Part shown: one piece after another, positions 1 through 10,590 of the stretch
Position numbering within the stretch: the stretch's first letter is position 1
Layout of the letters: each line of letters opens with the position of its first letter
Assembly: GCA_963708095.1 (NCBI GenBank)
Contig: OY970182.1
Coordinates: 2,976,001-3,040,000, forward strand
Origin: JAJZVS01 sp963708095
Lineage (GTDB): Bacteria > Pseudomonadota > Alphaproteobacteria > Acetobacterales > Acetobacteraceae
Length of the DNA: 64,000 nucleotides
Direction: 5' to 3'
The notes under the pieces: model-generated
The model's input: only the letters and a program-made list of their open reading frames with translations
What the model was told of the DNA's origin: nothing
Database searches by the model: none
Position numbers and translations under genes: made by a program

Positions 1-193
1 GGCGGGAAAACCGGAAGGGATGCAAGCGGGGCGAGACGGGCAGGAGGATGGCCCCCCGTGCCGGCGTCGCGTGCGTACGTCGCGTCCGGACCGGTACGCC
101 GCGGGCGCCCCCACCCGTCGGCCGCAAGGCCATGCCCCCATATCGGGATCGGTTGGGCCGCCGCGACGGTTGGCAGCAACGCCGCCGCGGCGC

Positions 194-1462
194 ATGAACC
201 CGCCGATGCGAGACCCGACCCGGATGCAAGACCCGACCCGCGATGCCGCCTTCGCCCTGCTGAGTTCGGTCCTGGATCGCCATCGGCCGCTGGAGGAGGC
301 GCTGGACGCCCTGCCCCCGCTCGCCCCACGCGACCGGGCAGCGGCGCACCGGCTCGCCGCGGCAACCCTGCGCCGGCTCGGCACTCTGGACGCGGTGCTG
401 GATCCCCTCTTGCGCAAGGCGCCGCCCGATCCGGTGCGCCATATCCTCCGCCTCGGCGCCGCCGGGCTGCTGCTGCTGGACACGCCGGGCCATGCCGCGG
501 TCGCCACTGCCGTCGCACTGGCGCGCACGCGCGGGTTCGCCCCGTTCACCGGCCTGGTGAACGCCGTGCTGCGCCGCCTGGCCGCCGCCGGTCCGGCCGC
601 GCTGGAGGGGCTCGATGGCCCGCGGCTCGATACGCCCGCCTGGCTCTGGACCGCCTGGGGCAGCGCGGCTCGCCCGATCGCCGTCGCGCACCAGGTCCCC
701 GCGCCGCTCGACTTTTCGCTGCGGCCTGGCACGCCGGCGCCGGAGGGGAGCGTGCTGCTACCCACCGGGTCCGTCCGCTTCCCGCCCGGGACACGGGTGG
801 ACGATGTCCCCGCCTTCGTCGCCGGCGACGCCTGGGTGCAGGACGCCGCCGCCGCGCTGCCGGCGATGCTGCTTGCGGCCCGGCCGGGAGAACGGGTTGC
901 CGATCTCTGCGCGGCGCCGGGGGGCAAGACCGCCCAGCTCGCCGCCACCGGAGCCAAGGTCGTCGCGGTGGAACGCGATCCGGGACGCCTCTCCCGCCTG
1001 CGCGAGACCCTGGCGCGCACCCGGCTGGAGGCCGAAACGGTCGCCGCCGACGCGGCAACCTGGGCACCGGGCGAGACCTTCGACGCCATACTGCTGGATG
1101 CACCATGCAGCGCCACCGGAACGATCCGCCGCCACCCTGACGTCGCGCATCTGAAACGCCCGCGCGACATCGCCGCACTGACCCAATCCCAGGACCGCCT
1201 GCTCGCCGCCGCCGCCGCCCTGCTGCGTCCCGGCGGGCGGCTGATCTACGCCGTGTGCTCGCTTCAGCCCGAGGAAGCCGAACCCCGAATCGCCGCCGCC
1301 CTCGCCACCGGCGGACTGCGCCACGATCCGTTCACCGCCGCCGAAGTCACCGCGCTGCCTGAGGCCCGCACGGCGGATGGGTTCCTGCGCACGAACCCGG
1401 CGCTCTGGCCCGAGTACGACGGGATGGATGGCTTCTTCGCCGCTCGGCTGGTGCGGCACTGA
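194..1462 (+). CDS. rsmB: 16S rRNA (cytosine-5) methyltransferase, RsmB/Fmu family
   Basis: Predicted to methylate C967 of 16S rRNA at C5 with S-adenosylmethionine during 30S maturation. The first ~140 residues are the helical NusB-like RNA-binding domain typical of RsmB, followed by the Rossmann methyltransferase domain. The SAM loop DLCAAPGGKT, the motif IV cysteine in DAPCSATG and the catalytic motif VI cysteine in AVCSLQPEEAE are all present. At 422 residues it is close to the usual RsmB length. The start is uncertain: in-frame ATGs at 194, 206 and 224 precede the conserved DPTRDAAF, none has a strong ribosome site, and 224 (MQDPTRDAAF) aligns best with my memory of the family. The first codons contain a short duplication (RDPTR / QDPTR). 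The frame is also open upstream to position 20, but that stretch has no family similarity I recognise. It converges on the malic enzyme gene. Confidence 0.93.
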   Translation: MNPPMRDPTRMQDPTRDAAFALLSSVLDRHRPLEEALDALPPLAPRDRAAAHRLAAATLRRLGTLDAVLDPLLRKAPPDPVRHILRLGAAGLLLLDTPGHAAVATAVALARTRGFAPFTGLVNAVLRRLAAAGPAALEGLDGPRLDTPAWLWTAWGSAARPIAVAHQVPAPLDFSLRPGTPAPEGSVLLPTGSVRFPPGTRVDDVPAFVAGDAWVQDAAAALPAMLLAARPGERVADLCAAPGGKTAQLAATGAKVVAVERDPGRLSRLRETLARTRLEAETVAADAATWAPGETFDAILLDAPCSATGTIRRHPDVAHLKRPRDIAALTQSQDRLLAAAAALLRPGGRLIYAVCSLQPEEAEPRIAAALATGGLRHDPFTAAEVTALPEARTADGFLRTNPALWPEYDGMDGFFAARLVRH

Positions 1463-1467
1463 AGAGA

Positions 1468-1500
1468 AAGCAAGGCCGGGAGGCTTCGCCCCCTGGCCGT
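1468..1500. terminator. GC hairpin between convergent genes
   Basis: The 39-bp gap between the convergent rsmB and malic enzyme genes holds an imperfect GGCC...GGCC hairpin with a TTCG loop and no U-run. The leading bases AAGCAAGGCC.GGAGGC recur at 17133-17148 downstream of the GGDEF gene, so this looks like a repeated intergenic terminator motif that could serve both strands. Confidence 0.5.
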
Positions 1501-1501
1501 C

Positions 1502-3775
<2,274 letters not shown>

Positions 3776-3870
3776 GGAGGCTTCCTGTGTCCGGCCATAT
3801 TCTGCGAAGCATGGCAATAAATTGAGGTTTGTCCTATATCCCCGGCCATGGATCGACAAGAGGGACCCCC

Positions 3871-4119
3871 ATGACAGCGCAGCGCGCCAGGCTTGCCGAA
3901 GGCGGCCGGCTGGTGATTCCCGCCGAGTTCCGCCGCGAACTTGCGCTCACTCCCGGGGAAAGCCTGGTGCTCGATATCAGGGACGGGGAGTTGCGCGTCC
4001 GCTCGTTGCGCCGTGCGGTGGAACGGGCGCAGGCGCTGGTGCGCCCTTACGTTCCTGACGGCGTCCGTCTGTCCGACGAGCTCATCGCGCAGCGCCGGGT
4101 GGACGCGGCACGTGACTGA
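3871..4119 (+). CDS. vapB: AbrB/MazE-type antitoxin (VapB-like)
   Basis: Predicted DNA-binding antitoxin of 82 residues that would neutralise the adjacent PIN toxin and repress its own operon. The first ~45 residues have the swapped-hairpin AbrB/SpoVT pattern: RLAEGGRLVIPAEFRRELAL, then LTPGESLVLDIRDGELRVRS. The C-terminal half (RAVERAQALVRPYVPDGVRLSDELI) would be the toxin-binding tail. The start ATG sits 8 bases after GAGGGA. It overlaps the toxin gene by 8 bp, a layout typical of toxin-antitoxin pairs that enforces coupled translation. The direct target and strength of repression cannot be read from sequence. Confidence 0.87.
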   Translation: MTAQRARLAEGGRLVIPAEFRRELALTPGESLVLDIRDGELRVRSLRRAVERAQALVRPYVPDGVRLSDELIAQRRVDAARD

Positions 4120-4510
4120 ACCAGGCGGGCCGGTGGTGCTGGACGCCTCGGCCGTGTTGGCACTGCTGGGCAACGAACCGGGCACCGAGGCGGTGCTCGC
4201 GGCCCTGCCGCGCGCCACGATCAGCGCGGTGAACCTGTCGGAAGTGGTGTCGACGCTTGCCGAGCGCGGGATGCCGGAGGCGACGATACGGGCGGCACTC
4301 GACGGGCTCGACCTCGATCCGCGGCCGTTCGACGCGGAGGCGGCCTGTTCGGCCGGCGTGCTGCGCCCGGCGACGTGCGCCGCAGGCCTGGGGTTCGGCG
4401 ACCGGGCGTGCCTCGCGCTGGCGGCCCAACTCGGCGGCGTGGCGCTCACGGCCGATCGCGCCTGGACCGAGGTCGCGTTGCCTGGGGTGCGGGTCAGTCT
4501 GGTGCGCTGA
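4112..4510 (+). CDS. vapC: PIN-domain ribonuclease toxin (VapC-like)
   Basis: Predicted Mg-dependent endoribonuclease toxin of 132 residues. All four acidic PIN residues are present: D11 (VVLDASAVLAL), E44 (NLSEVVS), D97 (GFGDRACLALA) and D115 (LTADRAW), so the enzyme should be active. Translation most likely starts at a GTG inside the end of the antitoxin gene; no ATG precedes the conserved VVLDASA. Known VapC proteins cut initiator tRNA or other structured RNAs, but the target of this one is unknown. Base composition is like the surroundings, so there is no sign of recent transfer. Confidence 0.9.
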   Translation: MTEPGGPVVLDASAVLALLGNEPGTEAVLAALPRATISAVNLSEVVSTLAERGMPEATIRAALDGLDLDPRPFDAEAACSAGVLRPATCAAGLGFGDRACLALAAQLGGVALTADRAWTEVALPGVRVSLVR

Positions 4511-4564
4511 GGCGGCGGCGCCCTCCTCTTGCAGGCAGAGGATGTTTCCGCACTTATCCTGTCC

Positions 4565-5809
4565 ATGTCCCAGGCCGCTGCCCCTACCAGCCCCACGCCG
4601 ACCGCGACCACCCCCACCCTGGCAGCAAACGTCATGCATTTCGCCCGGCTGCTACGCCGCGCCGGCTTGCCGGTCGGCCCGGCGGAGACCCTGGCGGCAC
4701 AGCAGGCGCTCGGCCTGGTCAATATCGGGGCGCGGGAGGAAGCGCGCACCGCGCTCCGCGCCGCCATGATCCATCGCCACGAGCACCAGGAGGTGTTCGA
4801 CCACGCCTTCGCCCTGTTCTGGCGCGACCCCGCCGCCGGCAAGCAGGCCGCCGCGATGGCCCTGATGGCGGCGGAAAAGACCCGCAAGCCCGAACGCCCG
4901 CCGCCCGCCGCCCGCCGGGTCGCCGAGGCGATGGCCCCGCCGCGCGACGCCAAGCCCCGCGACGAACCGCCGCCGGAGCTGGATGCCACCTTCGCCGCCA
5001 GCGCCAGCGAGCGCCTGCAGCGGATGGATTTCGAATCCATGTCGGCCGAGGAGATCGCCGCGGCGAAGCGGGAGATCAGCCGCCTCACCCTGCCGCTCGA
5101 TCTACGCCGCACCCGCCGCGTCCGACCCGACCCGACGGGGCCGATCGCCGACCTCCGCCGTACCATCCGCACCAGCCTGCGCCACGGCGGGGAGATTTTC
5201 GACCTCGCCCGCGCCCGGCGCACCACCCGGCCGCCGCCGCTCGTGGTGCTGTGCGACATCTCCGGCTCGATGGGGCGCTACGCCCAGGTCCTGCTGCATT
5301 TCCTGCACGCGGTCACGAACGACCGCGACCGGGTGCACGTGTTCCTGTTCGGCACCAGGCTGACCAACATCACCCGCCAGCTCCGCTACCGCGATCCGGA
5401 GGTGGCGTTCCAGACCATCGCCCATGTGGTGCCCGACTGGTCCGGCGGGACCCGCATCGGCGAGGCGCTGGCCCGGTTCAACCGGCTCTGGGCGCGCCGG
5501 GTGCTGGGCCAGGGCGCGGTGGTGCTGCTGATCACCGACGGGCTCGACCGGCCGCGCGAACAGGACGGCACGCGCGAGCTGGCCGAGAACATGGCGCGGC
5601 TGCGCCGGTCCTGCCGGCGGTTGATCTGGCTCAATCCGCTGTTGCGCTGGACGGGGTTCGAACCAAAATCCCAGGGCATCCGGGCGATGCTGCCCTACGT
5701 GGACGAGTTCCGCCCGGTGCACAACCTGGACAGCCTGCGCGCGCTGGTCGCGTTGCTCTCGCGCCCGGTGCCGCGCCGGCCCATACTGCCCCCGGCAGAC
5801 CGGGGATAG
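4565..5809 (+). CDS. coxE: CoxE-like VWA-domain protein (carbon monoxide dehydrogenase maturation family)
   Basis: Member of the CoxE/YehP VWA family, which works with a MoxR AAA+ ATPase (CoxD) in maturation of molybdenum-copper CO dehydrogenase and related molybdenum hydroxylases. The C-terminal half is a von Willebrand A domain with an intact metal-ion site, D231-I-S233-G-S235 in VLCDISGSMGRY, and a downstream VVLLITDGLDRP. The N-terminal half is helical and charged. ATG 4565 is preferred; the same frame allows ATG 4529. The gene leads a compact operon with the XdhC pieces and a molybdopterin-handling fusion protein, which supports the assignment. A CoxG-CoxD pair lies at 28.3-29.9 kb, but no large, medium or small CODH subunit genes are present in the window, so the actual client enzyme is unknown. 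Confidence 0.85.
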   Translation: MSQAAAPTSPTPTATTPTLAANVMHFARLLRRAGLPVGPAETLAAQQALGLVNIGAREEARTALRAAMIHRHEHQEVFDHAFALFWRDPAAGKQAAAMALMAAEKTRKPERPPPAARRVAEAMAPPRDAKPRDEPPPELDATFAASASERLQRMDFESMSAEEIAAAKREISRLTLPLDLRRTRRVRPDPTGPIADLRRTIRTSLRHGGEIFDLARARRTTRPPPLVVLCDISGSMGRYAQVLLHFLHAVTNDRDRVHVFLFGTRLTNITRQLRYRDPEVAFQTIAHVVPDWSGGTRIGEALARFNRLWARRVLGQGAVVLLITDGLDRPREQDGTRELAENMARLRRSCRRLIWLNPLLRWTGFEPKSQGIRAMLPYVDEFRPVHNLDSLRALVALLSRPVPRRPILPPADRG

Positions 5810-5818
5810 GAGCGGCGC

Positions 5819-6142
5819 ATGAGTGGAGATGTGGAAGACGTACTGGCCCAGGCCGCGGCCTGGCGCAACGCCGGCGAGCAGGTGGCGATCGCCACCGTTA
5901 CCGAAACCTGGGGCAGTTCCCCACGCCCGGCCGGCAGCCAGATGGCGGTGACGAAATCGGGCCGCATGGCGGGCTCCGTCTCCGGCGGCTGCATCGAGGG
6001 CGCGGTGGCCGACGCCGCGCTGCGCACGATGGAAACCGGCACGCCGCAACTGCTCGATTTCGGCGTGACGAACGAGCGCGCGTGGGAAGTGGGCCTCGCC
6101 TGCGGGGGGAAGGTAAAAGTGTTCGTGGAGCCTCTGGCGTGA
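5819..6142 (+). CDS. XdhC/CoxI N-terminal domain protein
   Basis: Protein of 107 residues containing only the first half of the XdhC/CoxI fold: VAIATVTETWGSSPRPAGSQ, then GSVSGGCIEGAVADAA and LACGGKVKVFVEPL. XdhC proteins bind molybdenum cofactor and deliver its sulfurated form to xanthine dehydrogenase-type enzymes. In many bacteria both XdhC domains are on one chain; here the second domain is a separate gene overlapping this one by 4 bp (GTGA), so the two products probably assemble as a heteromer. It starts 9 bp after the coxE-like stop. Confidence 0.88.
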   Translation: MSGDVEDVLAQAAAWRNAGEQVAIATVTETWGSSPRPAGSQMAVTKSGRMAGSVSGGCIEGAVADAALRTMETGTPQLLDFGVTNERAWEVGLACGGKVKVFVEPLA

Positions 6143-6849
6143 CGCCCGCCCTGCTCGCCGCGCTGGCAGCGGCGCGGGCGGCCAAGCGCCCGGTGGTGCT
6201 GGCAACCCGCCTGCCGGACGGTGCCCAGTGCCTGCTGCCCGACCCCGCCCAGCCGGCGGCGCTGAACGCGGCCGCGACGCATGCGCTGGAAGAAGACGAA
6301 AGCGGCACGGTGAAGCTCGACGGGACCGACTGGTTCCTGCACGCCTACACGCCGCCCTTGCGGCTGATCGTGGTGGGCGCGGTGCATATCGCCCAGGCGC
6401 TCGTGCCGTTCGCCTCTGAAGTGGGCTACGCCGTTACCGTGGTCGATCCGCGGCGGTCGTTCGCCTCCGACGAGCGTTTCCCGAACGTCACGGTGCGCAC
6501 CGACTGGCCGGACGAGGCAATGGCGGCGCTGGCGCCCGATTCCCGCACCGCGGTCGTGACACTCACGCATGATCCGAAGCTGGACGATCCGGCGCTCGAT
6601 CGCGCGCTGCGCTCGGACGCGTTCTACATCGGCGCCCTGGGCTCGCGCCGCACCCATGCGGCGCGGCTCGGCCGGCTGGCCGCGCTCGGCCACGATCCTG
6701 CGGCGTTGGCACGGATCAAGGGCCCTGTCGGGCTCGATCTGGAAGCGGTGACGGCGCCGGAGATCGGACTTTCCATCGCCGCCGAGCTGGTCGCGGCGCG
6801 CCGCGGCTCCCCCCTCGCCCCCGCCCGACCGGCGGCGCGCGCCGCATGA
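6139..6849 (+). CDS. XdhC/CoxI C-terminal Rossmann-domain protein
   Basis: A 236-residue protein carrying the XdhC_C Rossmann half: LRLIVVGAVHIAQALVPFA is the glycine-rich dinucleotide-type loop, followed by VVDPRRSFASDERFP, VVTLTHDPKLDDPAL and YIGALGSRRTHAAR, all characteristic of the family. It completes the split XdhC formed with the preceding gene. Translation most likely starts at GTG 6139, overlapping the upstream stop codon. The Pro/Ala-rich tail is probably disordered. It overlaps the next gene by ATGA. The tight coupling suggests a fixed stoichiometry of the two XdhC halves and the downstream cofactor protein. Confidence 0.87.
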   Translation: MTPALLAALAAARAAKRPVVLATRLPDGAQCLLPDPAQPAALNAAATHALEEDESGTVKLDGTDWFLHAYTPPLRLIVVGAVHIAQALVPFASEVGYAVTVVDPRRSFASDERFPNVTVRTDWPDEAMAALAPDSRTAVVTLTHDPKLDDPALDRALRSDAFYIGALGSRRTHAARLGRLAALGHDPAALARIKGPVGLDLEAVTAPEIGLSIAAELVAARRGSPLAPARPAARAA

Positions 6850-8504
6850 GGTTCGGCCCGGTTCCGCTTGCCGAGGCGAAAGGCGCCATCCTCGCTCAGT
6901 CGCACCGTCTTTCCGACCGCATGATCCGTAAAGGATCGGTGCTGGACGAGGCGGCGCTGGCGGCGCTGCGGGCGGCCGGACATACCGACGTGGTCGCCGC
7001 CCGGCTGGAACCGGGCGACGTGCCGGAGGACATCGCCGCCGACCGGCTGGCCGCCCCGCTCGTGGCGCCGCTGCTCGGGCGCACCCGTGCGGCCACCGGG
7101 CGGGTGAACCTGGCCGCCGAGGCGGCGGGCGTGCTGCGGGTCGATGCCGCCAAGATCGACCGGCTGAACGGAGTGGACGAGTCGCTTACCGTCGGCACTC
7201 TGCCGGACGGCGCGGTCGTCGCGGCGCGCGACCTGGTGGCCACCGTCAAGATCATCCCCTTCGCCGTGCCGGGCACAATGGTGTCGGTCGCCGAAGCAGT
7301 GGCGGCACATGGCGGCCCGGCGCTGCGGCTCCATCCGTTCCGCCCGCTGAAGGTCGGCCTGGTGGCGACCCAGCTTCCGGGTCTGAAGGAAAGCGTCACC
7401 GAAAAAACAATCGCCGTGACCGAGGCGCGGGTGGTCGCGCTGACCGGCACCCTGCTGCCGGCGCTGCGCACGCCGCACGAGACCGCGCCGATCGCGGCGG
7501 CGCTGGAGGCCCTGATCGCCCAGGGGGCGGACCTGCTGCTGATCGTCGGTGCCTCGGCGGTGGTGGATCGGCGCGACGTGGGGCCGGAGGGCATCGTGCG
7601 GGCGGGGGGCGAGATCCTGCATTTCGGCATGCCGGTCGATCCCGGCAACCTGATCTGCGTCGGGCGGATCGGCACCCGGCCGGCGCTCGTGTTGCCCGGC
7701 TGCGCGCGCAGCCCGAAGCAGAACGGGATCGACCTCGTGCTGCCGCGGCTGTTCGCCGGGTTGCCGGTGGGCTCGGCGGAGATCATGCGCATGGGGGTGG
7801 GTGGCTTGCTCAAGGAAACCGACCTGCGACCGCTGCCGCGCGAGAAAGCCACCGCCGAGGCCCGCGTGGGACCGGCGCCGCGCAGTGCCCCGGTGATCGC
7901 CGGGGTCGTGCTGGCCGCCGGGCGGTCGCGCCGGATGGCGCCGCTCAACAAGCTGCTGCTGGCGGACCGGGCCGGCAAGCCGATGGTCGCGCGGGTGGTG
8001 GACAACGTGCTGTCGTCCAAGGCGCATCCGATCGTGGTGGTGACCGGGCATCAGGCCGAGCAGGTGGCGCACGCGCTGGGCGGCCGGCCGGTGCGGGTGG
8101 TGCACGCGCCCGACTACGCCGACGGCCTGTCGGCCAGCCTGCGCGCCGGCATCGCCGCCGTCCCGCCGGACGCCGCCGCCGCCATCGTCTGCCTCGGCGA
8201 CATGCCGCTGGTGACGGGCCGGATGATCGACCGGCTGCTGGAGGCCTACGACCCCGACGAAGGACGGCTGATCGTGCTGCCGACGTTCCGCGGCAAGCAA
8301 GGCAACCCGATGCTGTGGGACCGCCGCTTCTTCCCCGAAATCCTGCGCATCACGGGCGATTCCGGCGCCCGCTTCCTCCTCGGCCAGCATATGGAGAACG
8401 TCGCGGAGGTCGAGATGGCCGACGACGCGGTGCTGCGCGATTTCGACACCGCGGAATCGCTCACCACCCTGCCGCCGCGGCTGCGCCCGGCCGCCCCGGG
8501 CTGA
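6846..8504 (+). CDS. Molybdopterin-binding / MobA-like nucleotidyltransferase fusion protein
   Basis: Two-domain protein of 552 residues. Residues ~1-330 resemble the MoeA/MogA-type molybdopterin-binding module, with DLVATVKIIPFAVP and a MoCF-like segment around LLLIVGASAVVDRRDVGP. Residues ~345-545 are a MobA/MocA-like nucleotidyltransferase with the signature VLAAGRSRRMAPLNKLL, then VVVTGHQAEQV, CLGDMPLVTG and GNPMLWDRRFFPEI. MocA-type enzymes add CMP to molybdopterin to make MCD, the cofactor form used by xanthine dehydrogenase and CO dehydrogenase, which fits the XdhC and CoxE neighbours. The precise nucleotide (CTP or GTP) is inferred from context. It overlaps the XdhC half by 4 bp and the next gene starts 5 bp downstream. 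Confidence 0.88.
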   Translation: MRFGPVPLAEAKGAILAQSHRLSDRMIRKGSVLDEAALAALRAAGHTDVVAARLEPGDVPEDIAADRLAAPLVAPLLGRTRAATGRVNLAAEAAGVLRVDAAKIDRLNGVDESLTVGTLPDGAVVAARDLVATVKIIPFAVPGTMVSVAEAVAAHGGPALRLHPFRPLKVGLVATQLPGLKESVTEKTIAVTEARVVALTGTLLPALRTPHETAPIAAALEALIAQGADLLLIVGASAVVDRRDVGPEGIVRAGGEILHFGMPVDPGNLICVGRIGTRPALVLPGCARSPKQNGIDLVLPRLFAGLPVGSAEIMRMGVGGLLKETDLRPLPREKATAEARVGPAPRSAPVIAGVVLAAGRSRRMAPLNKLLLADRAGKPMVARVVDNVLSSKAHPIVVVTGHQAEQVAHALGGRPVRVVHAPDYADGLSASLRAGIAAVPPDAAAAIVCLGDMPLVTGRMIDRLLEAYDPDEGRLIVLPTFRGKQGNPMLWDRRFFPEILRITGDSGARFLLGQHMENVAEVEMADDAVLRDFDTAESLTTLPPRLRPAAPG

Positions 8505-8509
8505 GGGCG

Positions 8510-9418
8510 ATGCCGATCTGCGAGGCCGATCCCTGGCGCTTGCAGTATTTCGCCGCCGCCGCCTGTCCGGACGACGTGCGGATTTCCACCGAAGATGCGG
8601 ATTCCTGGGAATGGTACCCGGCGCACCGCTGGATCTACGACAAGCTGGCGGTCGCCTTGTCGCAGGGGCTGGAGGCGGCGCCGCACGGGGTGAAGCCGCC
8701 GTTCTTCCCGGTGTTCTCCAAGCCGATCATGAACCTGCGCGGGATGGGGACGGGGAGCCGGGTGATCGCCTCGGCGGCCGAGTATGCGGCGGCGCTGACG
8801 CCGGGGCATTTCTGGTCCCGGCTGCTGACCGGGCGGCACGTCAGTTCCGATGTGGCGCTGGTGGACGGCGCGCCGCGGTGGTGGCGGCACGCGACGGGCG
8901 CGGCGGGCGAGGGCGGGGTGTTCGACCACTGGCATATCCACGCGGAGGGGATGGAGGAAGTGGAGGCGTGGTGCGGCGCCTGGGCGCGCACGCACCTGGC
9001 GGGATATACCGGGATGGCGAATTTCGAAACGATCGGCGGGCGCATCATCGAAGCGCATCTGCGGTTCGCGGATCAATGGCCGGATCTGTACGGGACGGAG
9101 TGGGTGGAGGCGCTGGTGCGGCTCTACGCCTCCGGGGTGTGGCAGTTCACCGATGCGGACCGCACGGACGGGTTCAGCGTGGTGTTGTTCGCCCCGCACG
9201 GGCGCCGCTATCGGCATCCTCCGGCGTCGGTGGTGGAGCGGGTGCGGGCGATACCGGGGGTGTCTAGCGTGCAGATCACGTTCCACGAGGATCGGGAGCC
9301 AGGGCGGCACCCGATGCCGCCGGGAGGGTTCCGGGTGGCGATCGTCAATGCCGCGAGCCTGGCGGCGGGGATGGCGGGGCGGGACGTGCTGGCGGAGGTG
9401 ATGGTTGAGAGGGGATGA
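8510..9418 (+). CDS. Unknown conserved-looking protein, possible ATP-grasp-like fold
   Basis: A 302-residue protein I cannot assign with certainty. Its start lies 5 bp after the molybdopterin fusion gene, so it belongs to the same operon. The motif order is reminiscent of ATP-grasp enzymes: FSKPIMNLRGMGTGSRV could be a nucleotide-binding loop, GRHVSSDVALVDGAPRWW a strand pair, and GYTGMANFETIGGRIIEAHL resembles the metal-binding strand with N and E ligands. This is motif-level similarity only. There is no signal peptide or membrane segment. The protein is rich in Trp and His. The operon position suggests a role linked to molybdenum enzymes or simply co-transcription. Confidence 0.7.
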   Translation: MPICEADPWRLQYFAAAACPDDVRISTEDADSWEWYPAHRWIYDKLAVALSQGLEAAPHGVKPPFFPVFSKPIMNLRGMGTGSRVIASAAEYAAALTPGHFWSRLLTGRHVSSDVALVDGAPRWWRHATGAAGEGGVFDHWHIHAEGMEEVEAWCGAWARTHLAGYTGMANFETIGGRIIEAHLRFADQWPDLYGTEWVEALVRLYASGVWQFTDADRTDGFSVVLFAPHGRRYRHPPASVVERVRAIPGVSSVQITFHEDREPGRHPMPPGGFRVAIVNAASLAAGMAGRDVLAEVMVERG

Positions 9419-9688
9419 CGGATCGGCTCGGATCGGGTGCCGTTCGGTCGCAGCGCGAGGTACGCGCCCACACCTCGGTTGAGGTGGCATCCTGGCGGAC
9501 GGTCGCGGGAGCGGACGATGTCGTCGGAGTGGTCCATTGGCTGTGCCAAGCCGCTCTCCCGGGCGACGCCTACCACCAAATTGAAGAATAGCCAGCAGCA
9601 AGTGGGATGGGACCCGCTATGCGCCGGAGTAGATCGTGGGGGACCGCGTGGACGTTTCCGGCGATTCTTCCGCGGACATGCGTACCGG

Positions 9689-9716
9689 TAGACAAACCGC
9701 AAATTTTTGGTATGAT
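9689..9716 (+). promoter_or_regulatory. Sigma-70-type promoter of the methyltransferase gene
   Basis: A TAGACA -35 element, a 16-bp spacer that includes an AT-rich run, and a TATGAT -10 element stand out in GC-rich surroundings. Transcription would begin near 9723, which favours ATG 9748 or 9763 over GTG 9733 as the start of the next gene. The rest of 9419-9688 has no supportable gene. Confidence 0.62.
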
Positions 9717-9747
9717 TTTCTTTCCCTGAGCGGTGAGTCTGGCAGTA

Positions 9748-10590
9748 ATGGACCTGACTGGCATGGACCTTACCGAGCGGCAAAGGCGCGAGTACGAATA
9801 TCATCGCGAACGAGCCCACGCTCTTGCCGACACCAAGGCGGCCGAACCGATCGCCATGGATGTCTTGCAGCCGGACCGGCGGCGTTGGTGGAATGCTTAC
9901 TGGTTCACCTATACTTGCCTGCTGGGCATGGATCTGAGAGGGAAGCGCGTCCTCATTCCCGGCTGTGGCTTCGGTGAAGACGCCGTGCGTCTGGCGGCAA
10001 TGGGCGCCCAAGTCTATGCCTGCGACCTCTCGGTCGAGAGCCTGGACATCGCGCGACGGCGGGCGGGCAGCCTGGCCGATCGCATTCAGTTCGATTCTTT
10101 TGCCTGCGAAGATATGCGCTATCCCGACAATTTCTTCGACATGGTGCTGTTCCTTAACATGCTGCACCATGTCGATATCCCGCGTAGCATCGAGGAGACA
10201 ATCCGGATCCTCCGGCCAGGTGCGCTCGTCGTCGGCAACGAGCTCTATACCCACTCGTGGATCCAGAAGGTCCGCGATAGCGCCCTCGTCTCCAGGGGGC
10301 TCTATCCTCGTATGAGACGCTACATCTACGGGACCGAAGATCCGTACATCACCGAAGATGAACACAAAATTGATGAACGCGAGCTCGATCTCATTCTTTC
10401 CCGGTTGCAGAGCCCGAAGCTGGATTATTTTGCGTTGTTCTCAGGCCGGCTGGTGCCGGTGCATTGGCACGGTCCTGCCAGGGTCGACCGGCTGGCTCTG
10501 ATGGCGCTCGGGCGCTTCGGCCGGGTGCTGGCAGGACGGGTCCTGTTCATGGGCACGGTCGGCAAGGGACGTGATTCCACCCACACGTAG
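9748..10590 (+). CDS. SAM-dependent class I methyltransferase
   Basis: A 280-residue class I methyltransferase of unknown substrate. The SAM-binding motif I is VLIPGCGFGEDAVRLAAMG, followed by the acidic strand ACDLSVESLDIARRR and the post-motif FFDMVLFLNMLHHVDIP, as in the Methyltransf_11 group. The C-terminal ~100 residues (YIYGTEDPYITEDEHKI onward) are not diagnostic. GTG 9733 and ATG 9763 are alternative starts. Base composition is visibly lower in GC than the flanking molybdenum operon, and the gene is followed by a convergent sulfotransferase; together they may be an acquired tailoring pair for a surface glycan or small molecule. That role is inference. Confidence 0.82.
   Translation: MDLTGMDLTERQRREYEYHRERAHALADTKAAEPIAMDVLQPDRRRWWNAYWFTYTCLLGMDLRGKRVLIPGCGFGEDAVRLAAMGAQVYACDLSVESLDIARRRAGSLADRIQFDSFACEDMRYPDNFFDMVLFLNMLHHVDIPRSIEETIRILRPGALVVGNELYTHSWIQKVRDSALVSRGLYPRMRRYIYGTEDPYITEDEHKIDERELDLILSRLQSPKLDYFALFSGRLVPVHWHGPARVDRLALMALGRFGRVLAGRVLFMGTVGKGRDSTHT

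Noticed and set aside
20..193. N-terminal extension of RsmB
   Set aside because: The frame is open, but residues are Arg/Pro-rich with no family similarity; the NusB-like domain begins just after ATG 224.
9437..9691. 84-codon ORF before the methyltransferase
   Set aside because: No ribosome site, composition unlike coding neighbours, and it ends inside the promoter of the methyltransferase.
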